Assembly (NCBI GenBank): GCA_013399875.1
Contig: VXAZ01006779.1
Coordinates: 586,554-650,553, forward strand
DNA: 64,000 nt
Direction of reading: 5' to 3'
Source of the DNA: Gymnorhina tibicen
Lineage: Eukaryota; Chordata; Aves; Passeriformes; Artamidae
The translations under genes and the position numbers were made by a program. Below are positions 12,297 to 24,698 of the stretch, piece by piece; the first letter of the stretch is position 1, and every line of letters starts with the position of its first letter. The notes under the pieces are model-generated. The model was not told the DNA's origin and made no database searches. It was given only the letters and a program-made list of their open reading frames with translations.

Positions 12297-15200
12297 ATAT
12301 AGTTTAGGAGACATTTTTTCATCTCTATTCAGCTCCAGTAATGCTTTTGTAGTGTTTTTGACATTATACTTTGAGGTATCTGATTGGTTAAAAAAAAAAT
12401 AATCATTGCATGAGACAACCTTTGGACAAGTACATCTTCAAAGTAAAGAGAAGATGGAAAAAATTAGATATCTTAATCTGTCATGATAAGTTCCTGAAAG
12501 ACAGGAGAATAACCTGTTTTTTCCCAGGACAAATAGGGCAAGAATTAAGTGCACTTTAACTTTATAGCAAGACAGATTTGGATTACATAAAATTAAAAAT
12601 CTTATTATGGAATATATCATTAAAATAGACTGTGTAGGAGAATAATGAAGTCTTCATTATTAGAGATATTTAAGAACATAAGCATCTGTCAGACACAGTG
12701 ATTTCTGAGAGTAGAAAATGGAATATTTTAATATATTTTATATTGTGCATTCTAAGACTATGCTAAAATGATTTAAAGCTTTCCTGACCTCAAGCCTCTA
12801 TTGTTTGCAGTATAACTGGGAGGTAATATTTTATAAAAAACCTTCAGACACTGAGTGTGTCAGGATTTCTTCAAAGACTGACTTAACTGTCAGTTTCACT
12901 ATTTTTCTCTGTAAGATTTATGTCAAATCATGTTAAAATATAACAGTACATTTTTACACGTGTCTATGTAAAAAACAGCAATCTTCTTAGAGCTTGGGCT
13001 GCTGCAATTTAAGCATTCACAGTGTGTATCCTTAAATGCTTCTAATAAAATACTTGTATGATGCCTTTTTTGTTGTTGTTTCTTTTTTTTTCTGCAGTTC
13101 ATTAAAGAGTGAAAAGCAAGCCATTAAGCCATTATCATCTTACAAAGTTTAGTTATCTGAAACAGAAGTAACAGCTGACCCAGGAATAGGTGTTCCTGTT
13201 CATTTCAGGTGTTTTGGAATCATAGCTGTTCATTTTCCACCATGCAGGCAGGGTAAGATAGCCTTGTCTGAAGTATGGGTTTCTAGTCCCTTCTTTTTCC
13301 TTTAACTCTGTTTTTTGCTGGAATGCAGACAAGCTAGAGATGAGATTTAGGGTAGACTCCTAGTCTGCCTATATGGAGATGAGGCTGAAGGCTCTAATTA
13401 TTGTAAGATGAAAGGCTTTAAGTGAAATGAATGGTAAAGGGAATAATCTCTTTCCTCTATTGTCAAGGTTGATAACTACTCTAAAGGTCGAACCTCAATT
13501 TTAGTCTGAGTGGTCTCTGAAGCACACATGTCATCTTATGCAAGGACTGACTCATGGACCAAGTAATTTTAGAGCAGGCTAAACAAAGGAAAAAAAAGAA
13601 ATTTTTTTACAATATGCCATCTACACTGTGTTTTTTAAAGTGCTGTTTTGCTGCACAGTCCTCTTGCATTTTTTTTGCTTTCAATCATACCTCACAAACC
13701 CTATTATGAACTAATTATAAGCAAAAAAACCTATGTGAGTTAGAGTGGTATTTCACCCAACTGGTCAGGTGACAGAGGGACAACAGGAAAAAACCAGCTA
13801 AAATACTGTTTAAGTTTAGTTTGTTTTAATATTCCTTTGGATGACTTTGTGGAGTATAATGGATGTGTGCCTGAAACGCATCTGAGTTATCTCAGGTGGT
13901 TTCTCTGTGGAAATGCAGATTTGTACTAAGTAAACTGGCAAATATTTCCATATTAATGGACAGCTCCCATTTCTTACCTTCATGAATTGTGATACTGCCT
14001 CTGGGGTGACTCCCTCCATGCACTTAATGTCTGATGATACAAGAAGAGAAATTGCTTGCTTATTCTTCAGAGTGTCAATAGTTGTGTTTAAAGCTATGAC
14101 TCTCAAGAGATCTCATGAGTCTGAGGTTTTGCTCTCACCATTGGCAGTATTACATGAATATAATCAGTAGAGAGAGCTTCACTTTCTATTCTAATTGCCT
14201 GATCTAACTGCCCTGAAGGACATCCTTATTAGACCAAACTAAGGATTTTCCATTTTTTACTGATGTCACGGTATTCTCGTCTGACATGTTGGATGTTGAG
14301 TTTGTGCTACAAATCACAGTTTGGGTGTTTTCATTGCTCACTTGATTTAAGTAGCATTTTACATTGATTTATTTATATTAATAAAGATGGTAGTGGCTCC
14401 TTAAATTTTACTGCATTATATATTATTATATGAAATACCATAATAGGAGAGTGTACTATTTATGAATTTGCAAATAAGGTTGGTGTGGTAACAAGTATGT
14501 TACAGAAAACTGAAAAGAATAACAAGCCAGTAAGAATGTTAGTTTGGATTGATTCTGATTGTTATCTCATCTACCAAGAACTTTGAAATCTGCAGTTCAT
14601 TTTGTGTCTTATAACTTATGTGGTATCAAGATCAGATAGGCTTGTTGACTTTATGAGCTAGACAAGTGAAGTACAATGAACTATTACTATCTGAAGCTCA
14701 CTTAACATCACCTAACACATGGTGATTTGTGTAAGGTCTTCTATGCCAAACCTATGGGCACTTAATAGTAAAGGTTCTCTCCTACTCTTTGCATTTTTTC
14801 CAGTAGTGTGGGTATAGGGTTTCTTTCTGAAAGTCGGCATACCTGCATCATGCTGAGCAAAGTGTGTGCTCACAACTGCTACAGGTATTTGAGAGAAGTG
14901 GAGAATAATCCCTCAGTGTGGTTTTGGGGTGCTGTTAATGAGAATTCTCAGATATTTCTCCTTGGCTCTACCTCTCATTTCAAATGGAAGGCTCAAAGAG
15001 GCACATAGAAAAGGGGGTTTTTTTGTTACTTTATAAAATTAAAAGAAAGAAAAGGAATATTGAAACTGTGTAATACCCTAGGTAGAAATACCTTGTACAA
15101 AATGTCTTGAGTTTGGGAGAAGAGTGAAATGTTGTTAAAATTCAGAAGTTATATAAAATTTCAGAGTAACATATGAGACTGGGTGGGGAAATCTTGAGTG

Positions 15201-18200
15201 AATAAAAATTGTCACAGTAGAAAATTCCTCTTTCTGGAGTCAGGGGCACTCACCAAGTAATATAATGACTGATTATGAAAAAAAAAGAAAGACGATGAAA
15301 TGAAGAAGTAGAATATAGAAGAGCCTATATTGATGTTCAGTTATCCCAACACTTCCTTACCTGGAAACAAGGAATGGACTAGGGAGGCACACTGAGGATG
15401 AGTAACAAGATATAAAGTACCTTTTTGCCCCAGTCATTTTCTATGGGGAATGAAAGATTTGTTCTGTGACTGAAGAAAAGACTGGGCTAGAAAAGGTAAA
15501 TATTTAACTATCTGAAAGTGCTAATACTCTGAGGCAGTTCTATGCAAAAATATTAAATAAGTAATAGAGTAAATGCCAGCTTTGTCTCCTTCTGGATCCC
15601 ATCAGGTGGACTGGTAAGAACATTAAAATTTCTTTGTGAATAAACATGGAAGCTTGAGAAAAAGTCATGCATACTTTCATGATCAACTGTTGGTATGAAT
15701 AAATGTAGCAACCTCTGTGGATGAAAAATGGGTATTACAGATATGAAAGTGAGGCAAAACGCCCGCAAAAGGAATGCTTTATTGTAAACTTTGGCAAAGG
15801 AAGACTCCTTTTATGGTATTATGTGTTTTTCTCACTAATGTGTATTTCTGCTGTCCTTATCTCCCATGCATGTACAGACCAGTTATAAGGTGCTTCAGAC
15901 CATCTCTTCTTACAGTTGAGTTTTTGATAAATGTTGATGTATTTCAATACACTTTTCCATAAATTCATTGCATTTTCTAAAACTTTTGTATGATGTTCAA
16001 TTCTGTTCATGGAAAGTATTTTTGTCACCATGGTGGGAATGGAGATAATAAATTTGCACAAGTTTTAAGAAATTGAGATGGCTAGGATTTGATGATAAGC
16101 GTCACATTCTTTCATAATACTAGACATCTGAAACATTTCTCTGAATCTCTCACAATCGTTTTACAAATGATCTATATAAAACCTTTTTTGTGAATTTTTC
16201 AGCTTTAGAGACAGTCTCTGGTACTTTTGAACACTTATTTTAAGAAAATTATTAATGAAATTAAGATAGTCTTGTTCCTTGAACAAAAACTTATAGGACT
16301 ACTGTGTGAAATCTTTTTCCCGTCTCGTCTTTTTTTTGCTATGATGTACTTTAGACAAGTGAGTGGGTGGGTAGGTGTCAGTCTAGGGCCAATATTTTAA
16401 TATATACAAATATGTATTCAAGACCAAAAAATTGAAATATGTCCTCTAATTCAGAGATATCTTTCAGTAGCTGGTTATAAAAAGAGTTGAACAGTCTTCT
16501 TGCATAAGTTTCAAGAGCACATATATGGGCCATGCATGGGATTTTTTTTGTTAACCTTGAAGTGTTATTTGGTGACAGGAAGTTAAGTCATTATCTATAT
16601 AATTATTCGTAGATATTATATTTTTATGCTGCACTTTCACAGATTTTTTGTTAGCAGCAATCCAGTTTCCTATAGTTGCACATTTAAATCATAAGAGTTT
16701 TAAAGTGTTTCTTAAAGTTGTAGTAGAAGTTTTTGTATGATCTGTTACGTTTACATGACTTTTTACACTTGTCCATGATGACTTGAAAAGTCACTACTAC
16801 ACCACGTATGATAAGCTTTGTTACAATTACTGCTAAATAATGCAAAATAATCTCTAGTCAACCTATAAAGTGTAAAATTATTTTTCTTTTCAGTGGCTTT
16901 TTGACCATCAGAGTTATTTTTCTGACCTATGTAAGTAGAGAAGCTAATGTACAGAAATTGCATAAGTAATTCCTAGGTCATGATCACTACAATTTTTCTC
17001 AGTATGGGATGACAGTAGGTTCCAAAATATGGAGTACAGTATTTAGTGCCTGCTAAAATTATACTGTAAAGTCATTGACTCATAAGTAGACTTAAATGCC
17101 ATGAGCCGGACTGTAGAAAATGCCCTTACTGAAAAAGAGTAGGTTTAGATTAGATCTCCCATAAGGCATCTTGAAGTCAGGATTTCCTCTGTATTTTAGT
17201 AAGAGTTGAAGTACGTAAATAAATGTGGTATCATGCTCTTTAATTTACAGCTGAAAAAAAAAGGTAAATTTACTTTTGCTTGATATAGTAAAACTGGCTT
17301 CTATTCTGTCAGTGATTTCTAGTTCTTGGTTTTATTTTTCCTGTTCTGACCAGATTTTTCAGATTACAAGTACTATTTCGTGTTTTATTCAAATGAGATG
17401 TCCCTATAATTTTCTGGATAGTCTGTTTTTCTCCAGAAACCTCATCCTGTAATGAGTTTAAAGGGAAAACTTTTCTTTTTTCTCTCTTCCATTGCATGAT
17501 TTGGAAAATGCGCTGTACAGTTCCCTCAGTAGCTTAAAAAACACCAAACAGCATGGCACAGAAAAAGCAAGACGTGAAATCCTGCTTTTCATAGTGCTCA
17601 CTGAGCCTGGATGAACATTTCAGGAATGGTCTGGTAATACTTCCATGCATGAACTTCTAGACTCTACCAAAAGGAATCAAGTTGGTGTATGTTTCAGAGC
17701 TATGATCTGTGTGTAATGTAGAGCCTTTTCACAGAGTCTTTTCACTAAAATATGCTCTTGCTTTTGTACAAGCAGCCTTTTCTGTCACTGTAATTGGGTT
17801 TTCTAATGACACTTTGCATGTATGGATTACACTTATAAAACAGACAGCCAGGGTGTACAGGAAGGATAAAATTTTAAATATAATCTCATATTTTGTGTTT
17901 ATTGTAATACAGGCTTGGATTAATCTGTTTGCCTGTGTTGTTTTGTGCGTGTATTTTTTTTTAAATGGCTACATTCCTTCAGATATTCTACACCAAATAA
18001 AAGTTTAAATAGCAATTATACATGCTGTTGAGCAGTAATTTACTTTTTTCTGTATTTATGTGACAAAATAATTAGGAGACTTTCTTAAACAGTTTTGGGA
18101 TCCTCCCCACAGCACTGTGTGGAGCTGTACTGTGTAAGCAGAAGGAAAAGGGAAGTAAATTAAAAAACTGTAGTTCTCAGACCATTATTTGACAATCAGT

Positions 18201-19165
18201 TCAATCAGAAGTCAATTCAGGGAAAGCCTTTTAGGGAGAAGGGAATTCATTTTAATTTGGTCATAAAGTGGGGGAGTGCAGAGAAAGGTTTGGGGGAGGG
18301 AAGGGGACTATGTAAGCCCCATTGTCTATTTTGATATTGGAAGAAATGTTTTTCACTATCACTTTATTTTATTCTGAAGTTCATTGTGGACCACGACCTG
18401 GTTATGCGCTCTGGAATGAGATGCAAGAAGTCCCACTGTTAAATGATTAAAGACTTATGAAATTGTAAGTGCACATATGCTGGAGAGGAGAAAAGCTAGG
18501 GGAATAAAAAGGGAAATATAAAAGTCTCTCTTCCTCGGAAATCTGTATGTTGTATTTATTATACAATAATAATTATAAATTGACAAAATATTAGTGCCAT
18601 TTAGCAAAACATGTGGAAGATGTGCAGTGGCTGTTGAAGTGGTAAGGTTTGCTGTGTGTTTATTGCTACCTTTTAGGAGAAGAGTTTTTTGGTGGTCAAA
18701 ATCTCGTTTCAAAGAAAATGCTTCTGCAGCTCAGTGATCCAGCCTAGGCATAAAGAGACTTCACAGAATTGTGAAATTCCAGAAGTAAAATTATATGCAA
18801 ATAATTGGCAATAAAATGGTATAGAATTCTTATTTGGTTCAGAGTTTGTGTGAAAGTATTTTCAGAAAAGATGTTCTAAAAGCAAGCAACTAGAACTACT
18901 TGCTACCTACAATTACACAGACAAACTGAAGGTTTTTTTACTTCCTGAGATTTTTTGATTGTTCTTGGAAACTTCACTATGTTTTGATAATGAAATCTTA
19001 GAAAAATACTGAGTAGGTGTAAATTTCACTCCATGCTCAAGTTCAGTTCTTTTACCAAACATTTGATATTGCTTAAAACATAGTCCTTAGCCTAGGGATT
19101 AGGAGACAGATCTCCATTGCTGTAAGGGCTTTGCTAGGTATTTCTACATTGCTCTGTTAATGGCT
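12297..19165. other. AT-rich stretch without a gene
   Basis: About 6.9 kb with no gene, RNA or recognised transposon. Open frames here, such as 13816-14106 (-) and 17709-18008 (+), have no coding-like codon-position composition and no recognisable domains. G-rich runs at about 18274-18308 do not make a canonical four-tract G-quadruplex motif. Confidence 0.5.
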
Positions 19166-19655
19166 TGTCCTGGTTCTGTTTCAGATCAGCAGAAGAGGGC
19201 ATGGCCAAGACATTGTGTTATTCAATATCACATTAAGTTGTTGCCAGGGGCAGGGAACAGCCACTCTCACTGCCGGGAGGGAGGGTCATGCTTTTCCAGT
19301 GGAACAACTGTGACTGATACAGCAGTGGGGTAATGCCAGCAGGAGAGAGTGGCTTGGATGGAATGGCTGTGGCCAGATCAGGCTTCTGCACTCTCTTTTT
19401 TGTACAATTTTATTATTAATGTTTATGCTGTTACTGTTTATTTTCTTATCACATTGCTGTTTCCAGTGAATTATTCTTATCTCAACCCATGATCTTTGCC
19501 TATTGTGCCTTCAGCTCTTCTCTCTCGACCCATGGATGACAGAGGGCAGGAGAGGAGAAGCGAGTGAGCAACGTGTGGTTTTGGAGTCTTGGAGGGGGGT
19601 TGGGATAGGGGGCTGGGGGCACTAAATTGAGGACTACCATTACTAAACCGCAACG
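19166..19655 (+). mobile_element. Solo-type LTR of an endogenous retrovirus (ERVL-like)
   Basis: It opens with TGTCCTGGTT, the start of a common avian LTR type. It contains 'CTTATCTCAACCCATGA' (about 19475-19491), the conserved block after the polyadenylation region. It then has a GC-rich 'AGGAGAGGAGAAGCGAGTGAGCAACG' type block and ends in a decayed 'TAAACCGCAACG', where the intact family ends in ACA. Length is about 490 bp. No internal proviral sequence, primer-binding site or second LTR is seen, so this is a solo LTR. Neighbouring 5-bp flanks (TGGCT and TGTTT) do not match well, so no clear target duplication is left. The ERVL assignment is from recall of similar LTRs. Confidence 0.72.
19594..19619 (+). 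other. Canonical G-quadruplex motif inside the LTR
   Basis: Four G tracts of 6, 3, 5 and 5 bases (19594-19599, 19602-19604, 19608-19612, 19615-19619) are separated by loops of 2, 3 and 2 bases. This fits the G3+N1-7 rule with short loops, normally the most stable class. It sits near the 3' end of the LTR. Folding is a prediction from the pattern. Confidence 0.75.
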
Positions 19656-21884
19656 TGTTTAAAGAAAATTATTTTATTTTGTAGAAAATAAAATTCAACA
19701 ACACTTGGAAGCTGCTCTTATAGTATATTCTATAGCCTGGGTATAAGGCATTCTGCTGGGCTGAAACTGCCCAGACAAAAAAAAAGTTAAATCCATCTTT
19801 CACATGTTTTCTTTCACAAACTCTTTATCATTAATATTTTATGTAGAGGGGGTTCTTTTTTGTGAGCCCAAATGAAAGCTGATATCATTGCTATACCTGT
19901 GTGGACTTCATTCTCTAAATGCAACTACAATTCCTCATCTTAAGGAGTCTTCAGATGAAGATAGACACTAAGTCATCCAGAGAATTTGAGGCTGTTCTGA
20001 ATGAGCACAGAGGCACTCAGGGAACATATTTTCTGGTTGGGTCTATTTGTGGGGTTATGCTTGAATTTGAGGATAAGACTGCTTAACCAAATGCTGTTTT
20101 GTTTCTTAACTTTTGGTTTTTTTCAACTTTTTGCTAGTTTTGTGTTTCTGAAAGGGAGATGGTAGCATTATTCACATTGCTGCAATGTGTCTATGCATAG
20201 CACTGATGTTTTTAAAGGGAAATCAAAACTTTCATATGTGGCTGTCAGAAGCACCTTTATTTATTTTGGCAGTCACTTCACATGGGGTTTAATTTAGCAT
20301 CTGCCACTGACACATCCTGTATTTTATTTTTTTTTGTATTCAATTCCAAGATCATTTGGCTTACTGCAATGATTCTCAGCTGCTTATTTGTTGGCTAGTA
20401 CACTATATTCAGTCAAATATAATTTTAAGCTGCTCTTAGAGCCCACTTTCTATCTTGCTATAGGGACACGTATATTTGCCTGACACCATTTCGTTTTGTC
20501 TATTGTAGCTGGTTTTTATTATTGCCTCAAAGGAAGAAGTACACATGAGATGTGTTAGATAAAGAAGGGAAGAAAACGAAGGAGAACAGAAGTAAGGGGA
20601 GTTTCAGGAGCAAAAGGGGAAGTGAAAAAAAAGATGGAATAAGCATTGAAAGCATTAGATTTATTTGGGACACACATGCACACAAGGAGAGTTCAGAGGA
20701 AGGAAGACACACTCAATGCTTGCCAAAGCATTTTGACTTTTATATTTGCAAACATTCTACTCAAATAAACTCCAGCATGAAATCACACCTTAATAAATGC
20801 TGTAAATGGGTGTAATAATCATCTTGTTGCAATATGTGACTCAAAGAGGGACTCTTAATTATTAGTTAAGAATTTTTTTTCCCGTGAATTGGCATCATGA
20901 AGTTGTTATCCCAGGTAGAAGCCTCAAAATAGTATAGGTGAAGTAAAAACACATTTTCCATCTCTCCTTTATTTGTAGGTGCTTGAATAACATGGCCTTG
21001 ATTCTGTGGGAGGGAATATGGATAGGTATAGATGTTCGTAATTTGACTTTAGTAGCAAGGAGGTGTCTTTAAGTTTGCTACATTAGAGCTCTCTTTTGGT
21101 GTAGCATATATGTGAGGTCTTGTTTACTGGTTTTTGTTGGTTTATTTTTGTGGTGGTGTTTTTTTTTGTTTGCTAGTTTGGGTTTTTCCAAAAAGACCAG
21201 AGAGTGAGAGAGTTAAAATGGTAGATTAACTGGTACCTACATTATGATATTGACATTTTCAATTTTTAATTGTAACATTAGAGAAAACACACTGAAAAGC
21301 AGATAATTTCGGTGCAAGTGTTTAGATATTTTTCTGCTTCTTTTGAAGCTGTTTTCTTCCCAAGCCACTGCCTTCCGTTAGAAAACATAAAACTTATAGT
21401 ATTATTATGATTTTCTGCAAAATCAGTTGTGAGGACACAGGACCTATCTTGAGACATCAGATCAGGAAGCAAATGTATTAAAATAACAATTCATGAACAT
21501 GTACAGTGGTTTGATGGAATAGACTATGAATCGGATTTGATTTCACTTTTTTCTGGTCCATAAATGAGCATTAAAGAAACAATTTTTTGCGTATATTTCT
21601 AACGATTTCACCATGTGGAAACACACAGTCATACTGTATTTTTAGTATATGTTACAGTTTTCTTATCTCTGTCATGGTAAGTAAACTCTTGGGTTCTTTT
21701 TTTTAGAAACACTTACTCCTCATTTTATTCTTACTATCTCTGGTTTACATCTATCACCAAATAAATCTTTAGAAAGGAAGAGAGTTTTTTTTTATGTTTT
21801 TGAAAAGATGCATTTTAGCATGAATAAATACATGCTTTTGTTGTTCTCTATTTCTAGAATTTCATAGAAATCGATTGTTTTCCA
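19656..21884. other. AT-rich stretch without a gene
   Basis: No gene supported. A purine-rich tract lies at about 20552-20640 (the frames on both strands there are low-complexity). A G/T-rich tract (TTTG and TGG units, with a T9 run) lies at about 21128-21188. Confidence 0.5.
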
Positions 21885-22013
21885 CCTTGTCATTGAATAT
21901 TCTTATTGACGAGAAACAGAATTAGGTGGTTTCATAAAGAATCTTCTTGGGTAGCACTACAAACCAAACACCTAAACTGAAAATCTCCCAAACAAAGAAC
22001 ATCAACCAAAAAA
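21885..22013 (+). repeat. Diverged direct repeat, copy A
   Basis: This segment resembles 23075-23203 in the same orientation. Shared landmarks in order are CCACCTTGTC, TTGAATATT, TATTGAC, GAAACAGAATTAGGTG, CATAAA, TTGGGTAGCACTA/TTGGGTAGTACTA, CCTAAAC and AAATCTCCCAAAC. I judge roughly three quarters or more of positions identical by eye, with small indels. The family is not recognised. Strand is given relative to copy B only. Confidence 0.75.
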
Positions 22014-23074
22014 CCCCAACCTTGGTACAAAAGCATAATTTCTATTCCTTGGGCATTGTGTTAGTATAATGACGAACACTAAGCAGGAGTGCAGAATTTC
22101 AAAGCTTTTGTAATATCAGAAAAAATCCTTTTGCTATCTTTATCAGAGAAATTATTAGTATGATGTCTGTAATCAAATATTTTTCATATTCAAAATAATT
22201 TATCCAGACCTGCATTCTTCTTTCTTGTAACTTTTCATATGCTTACTTTATTTGAATTTCCACAGTACACTACAAAATATATTTAGCATTGAGTTCTTTG
22301 AGCTTTGTTCAAGGGAGCATTGTACTATTGCAGAGAGTTTTAAACCTATAATTTCCTGAAAAGCCTGGGGCAAGTGGACAAAAAATACTCCAAATCACAT
22401 TCTCTTCTTAAAAACCTAAAATAAAATGTTATGCACAAATAAAGTTTGATAATGATCAAAACATGGAATACAAAAGGATGAAAGCTTTGTAACTTGTGCC
22501 ATAAACCAGCAGTGACATAAACCAGAGTTGGGTTAATAGAATTCAGAGTTTTAATACACAGTTGAAGGTCCTTTCTAGAAACCGGCAGTTCTTCAGTCTG
22601 AAGTAACTTGAATTGTGGAAGTTACTTTCCATTCCCTACTACAGAATTCTGATACATCCAGAGAAGGTCTTTCAAACCGTGTTTATCTCTTGAGAAAATA
22701 TTTTGAAGGAAAGTAATGTCACCCACACCTCTGGAAACTAAAACAAAGGTGCATCCATACTATGCGCTTCTCGTTACAGGCCTCTAATGAAAAAGCAGGG
22801 TTTTCTCCCCTAGGGCATTTTCATTTTCTCTGTAGATCCAAGAAATACTAAGCATAAAGTGAGCACTGATTGCAATGTCTCGATAAATAGCCATAAGGAA
22901 TAAAAATTATTTCATATTAGATTTCATACCAGTGTCTATACTAGATGCCACATATAGCTAATAAGATGGGAAAGCCAAAGCACACCTGGAGTTGAATTTT
23001 TCAGGGGATGTAGGAGGAAACAGCCAATTTTACAAGTACATAAACAGCAAAAGGAACAGGAAGGAAAAGCTGTT
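22014..23074. other. AT-rich spacer between the two direct-repeat copies
   Basis: About 1.06 kb with nothing recognisable as a gene or repeat. Confidence 0.45.
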
Positions 23075-23203
23075 TGTCCACCTTGTCGTTGAATATTTAT
23101 ATTGACAGGAAACAGAATTAGGTGCAGTTCCATAAATGGTTTTTTTGGGTAGTACTAGAAACTAAAAACCTAAACGAAGAAATCTCCCAAACTAAGAATG
23201 TCA
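23075..23203 (+). repeat. Diverged direct repeat, copy B
   Basis: Second copy of the segment at 21885-22013. It directly abuts the CR1 relic that starts at about 23204, so it may be an upstream part of that CR1, a repeat into which the CR1 inserted, or a local duplication. The sequence does not match any CR1 block that I recognise. Confidence 0.75.
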
Positions 23204-24698
23204 AATGTGGGCCTGCTGCTGAATGCATCTGAAAAACTGCTGACAAAGAATGTGTTAAAGGCAAAGGTGCTTAATGCCTTTTCCTGCTCAGTCTTGGCTG
23301 GTAAATCAGGCTTCAGGAACTACAAGAAACTAGGCATGTATAAGTCCATGGAGCTTGATGGGTGGCACTCACAAGTGCTGAGGGAGCTGGTTGATGTCAT
23401 TGTGGGGCCACTTGGTTATCTTTGAAAGGTCATGGCAATCAGGAGAGATACCTGAGCACTATAAGAGAGCAAATGTCACTCTTATAGTCAAGAAAGCAAA
23501 TAAAAATCTGGGAACTACTACAGGTCAGCCTCACCTTAGTGCCTGGGAGGGCAATAAAGCAACTAATCCTGGAAACCATTTCTAAACGTGAATGAGAAGC
23601 GGGTGCTCAGGAGTAGTCAGTGTTGATTTATGAATGAGAAACCATGCTTAACCACCCTGATAGTCTTCTACAATGAGGTGACTGGCTTAGTAGACAAAGA
23701 GAGAGCAGTAGATGTTTTTTTACACTGTAAAATTTTTAGTAAATTCTTTGAAACATTTTTAGTAAATTCTTTGAAACTGTTTCCCATAACATCCTTACAT
23801 AAAACTAAACAGGTATGGATTAGATAAGTAGACAGTAAGGTGGATTGAAAATCAACTGAATGGCTGGTCCTAGAGGAAGATGATCAGTGACAAAAAGTCC
23901 AGTTAGAGGCAAGTCACTAGTAAAGTAACCCAGGGATCAAGGGTGGAGCCGATACTGTTTAACACCTTCATTAATGAGGTAGATGATTAGGCCACAATGT
24001 GTGCTCAGCTAGTTTCCAGACAGTAAAAAACAGTGAGAAGTAGCTGATATATCAGTTGGATGCGATTCACCAAGTTCAACCCAAGTTCAGTGATGGGCAG
24101 AGAAGAATCTCATGAAATTCAGCTGAGAGAAATTCCAAGTTCTGCATTTGGGGAGGAGGAACCCCAGGCACTGGTACTGACTGTTGTTGTTGACCAGCTT
24201 TAAAGCAGCTCTTCAGAAAAGAACCTTGGGATCATGAGGGACACCAAGATAACCATGAGCCAGCCAGCGTGCCTCTGTGGCAAAGGTCACCAACAGCTTC
24301 TCAGGCTGCATGTAGAGGACTGCTGCCAGGAGATAAAGGAAAGTGGTCCTTTTTTTTACTGCTTGGCACTGATCAGACCAACTCCGGGAGTGCTGGGTCC
24401 AGTTCTGGTTCCCCCAGTCCAGGAAAGATATGGACTTTACTAGAATGAGTCCCTTGATGGGCCACAAAGGTGTATAAGCAGCTAGAGCATCTGCCATACA
24501 AGGAGAGGCTGAGAGAGCTGGGAATGTTCAGCATGAAGCAAAGAAGGCTCGAGGGGATCTTATCAATTTGGAAAAGTACCTGGTAGGGAGGGAGTGAAGG
24601 AGAGCTCTTGTCAGTGGTAGCCAGTGACAGAACAAGAAACAATGGATGCGAATTTAAAAATATGAAAATACATCTGAACACAAATTCCATGATTCTGT
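23204..24698 (+). repeat. CR1 LINE, ORF2 RT-region relic with tail
   Basis: CR1 ORF2 pieces appear in order across frames. Near 23270 there is a 'LNAFSCSVLAGK' peptide. At 23340-23420 comes 'YKSMELDGWHSQVLRELVD' (the KSMGPDG/HPRVLREL block). 23425-23500 holds 'FERSWQSGEIPEHYKRANVT'. At 23640-23710 there is 'LTTLIVFYNEVTG'. At 24490-24555 there is 'LPYKERLRELGMFSMKQRR'. The copy ends with 'SDRTRNNG' coding sequence followed almost at once by ATTCCATGATTCTGT at 24684-24698. About 100-200 bp of the usual 3' part is therefore missing just before the tail. Stops and frameshifts are frequent, and catalytic capacity is lost. A perfect 23-bp tandem duplication interrupts it at 23732-23777. Confidence 0.9.
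23732..23777 (+). repeat. Perfect 23-bp tandem duplication inside CR1
   Basis: The unit (ATTTTTAGTAAATTCTTTGAAAC) occurs twice without mismatch at 23732-23754 and 23755-23777. It lies within the RT region of the CR1 relic. Perfect identity inside an old relic implies that the duplication is much younger than the insertion, or was recently homogenised. Confidence 0.95.

Noticed and set aside
18274..18308. G-rich run as G-quadruplex
   Set aside because: The fourth tract is separated by a loop of about 17 bases, outside the usual limit.
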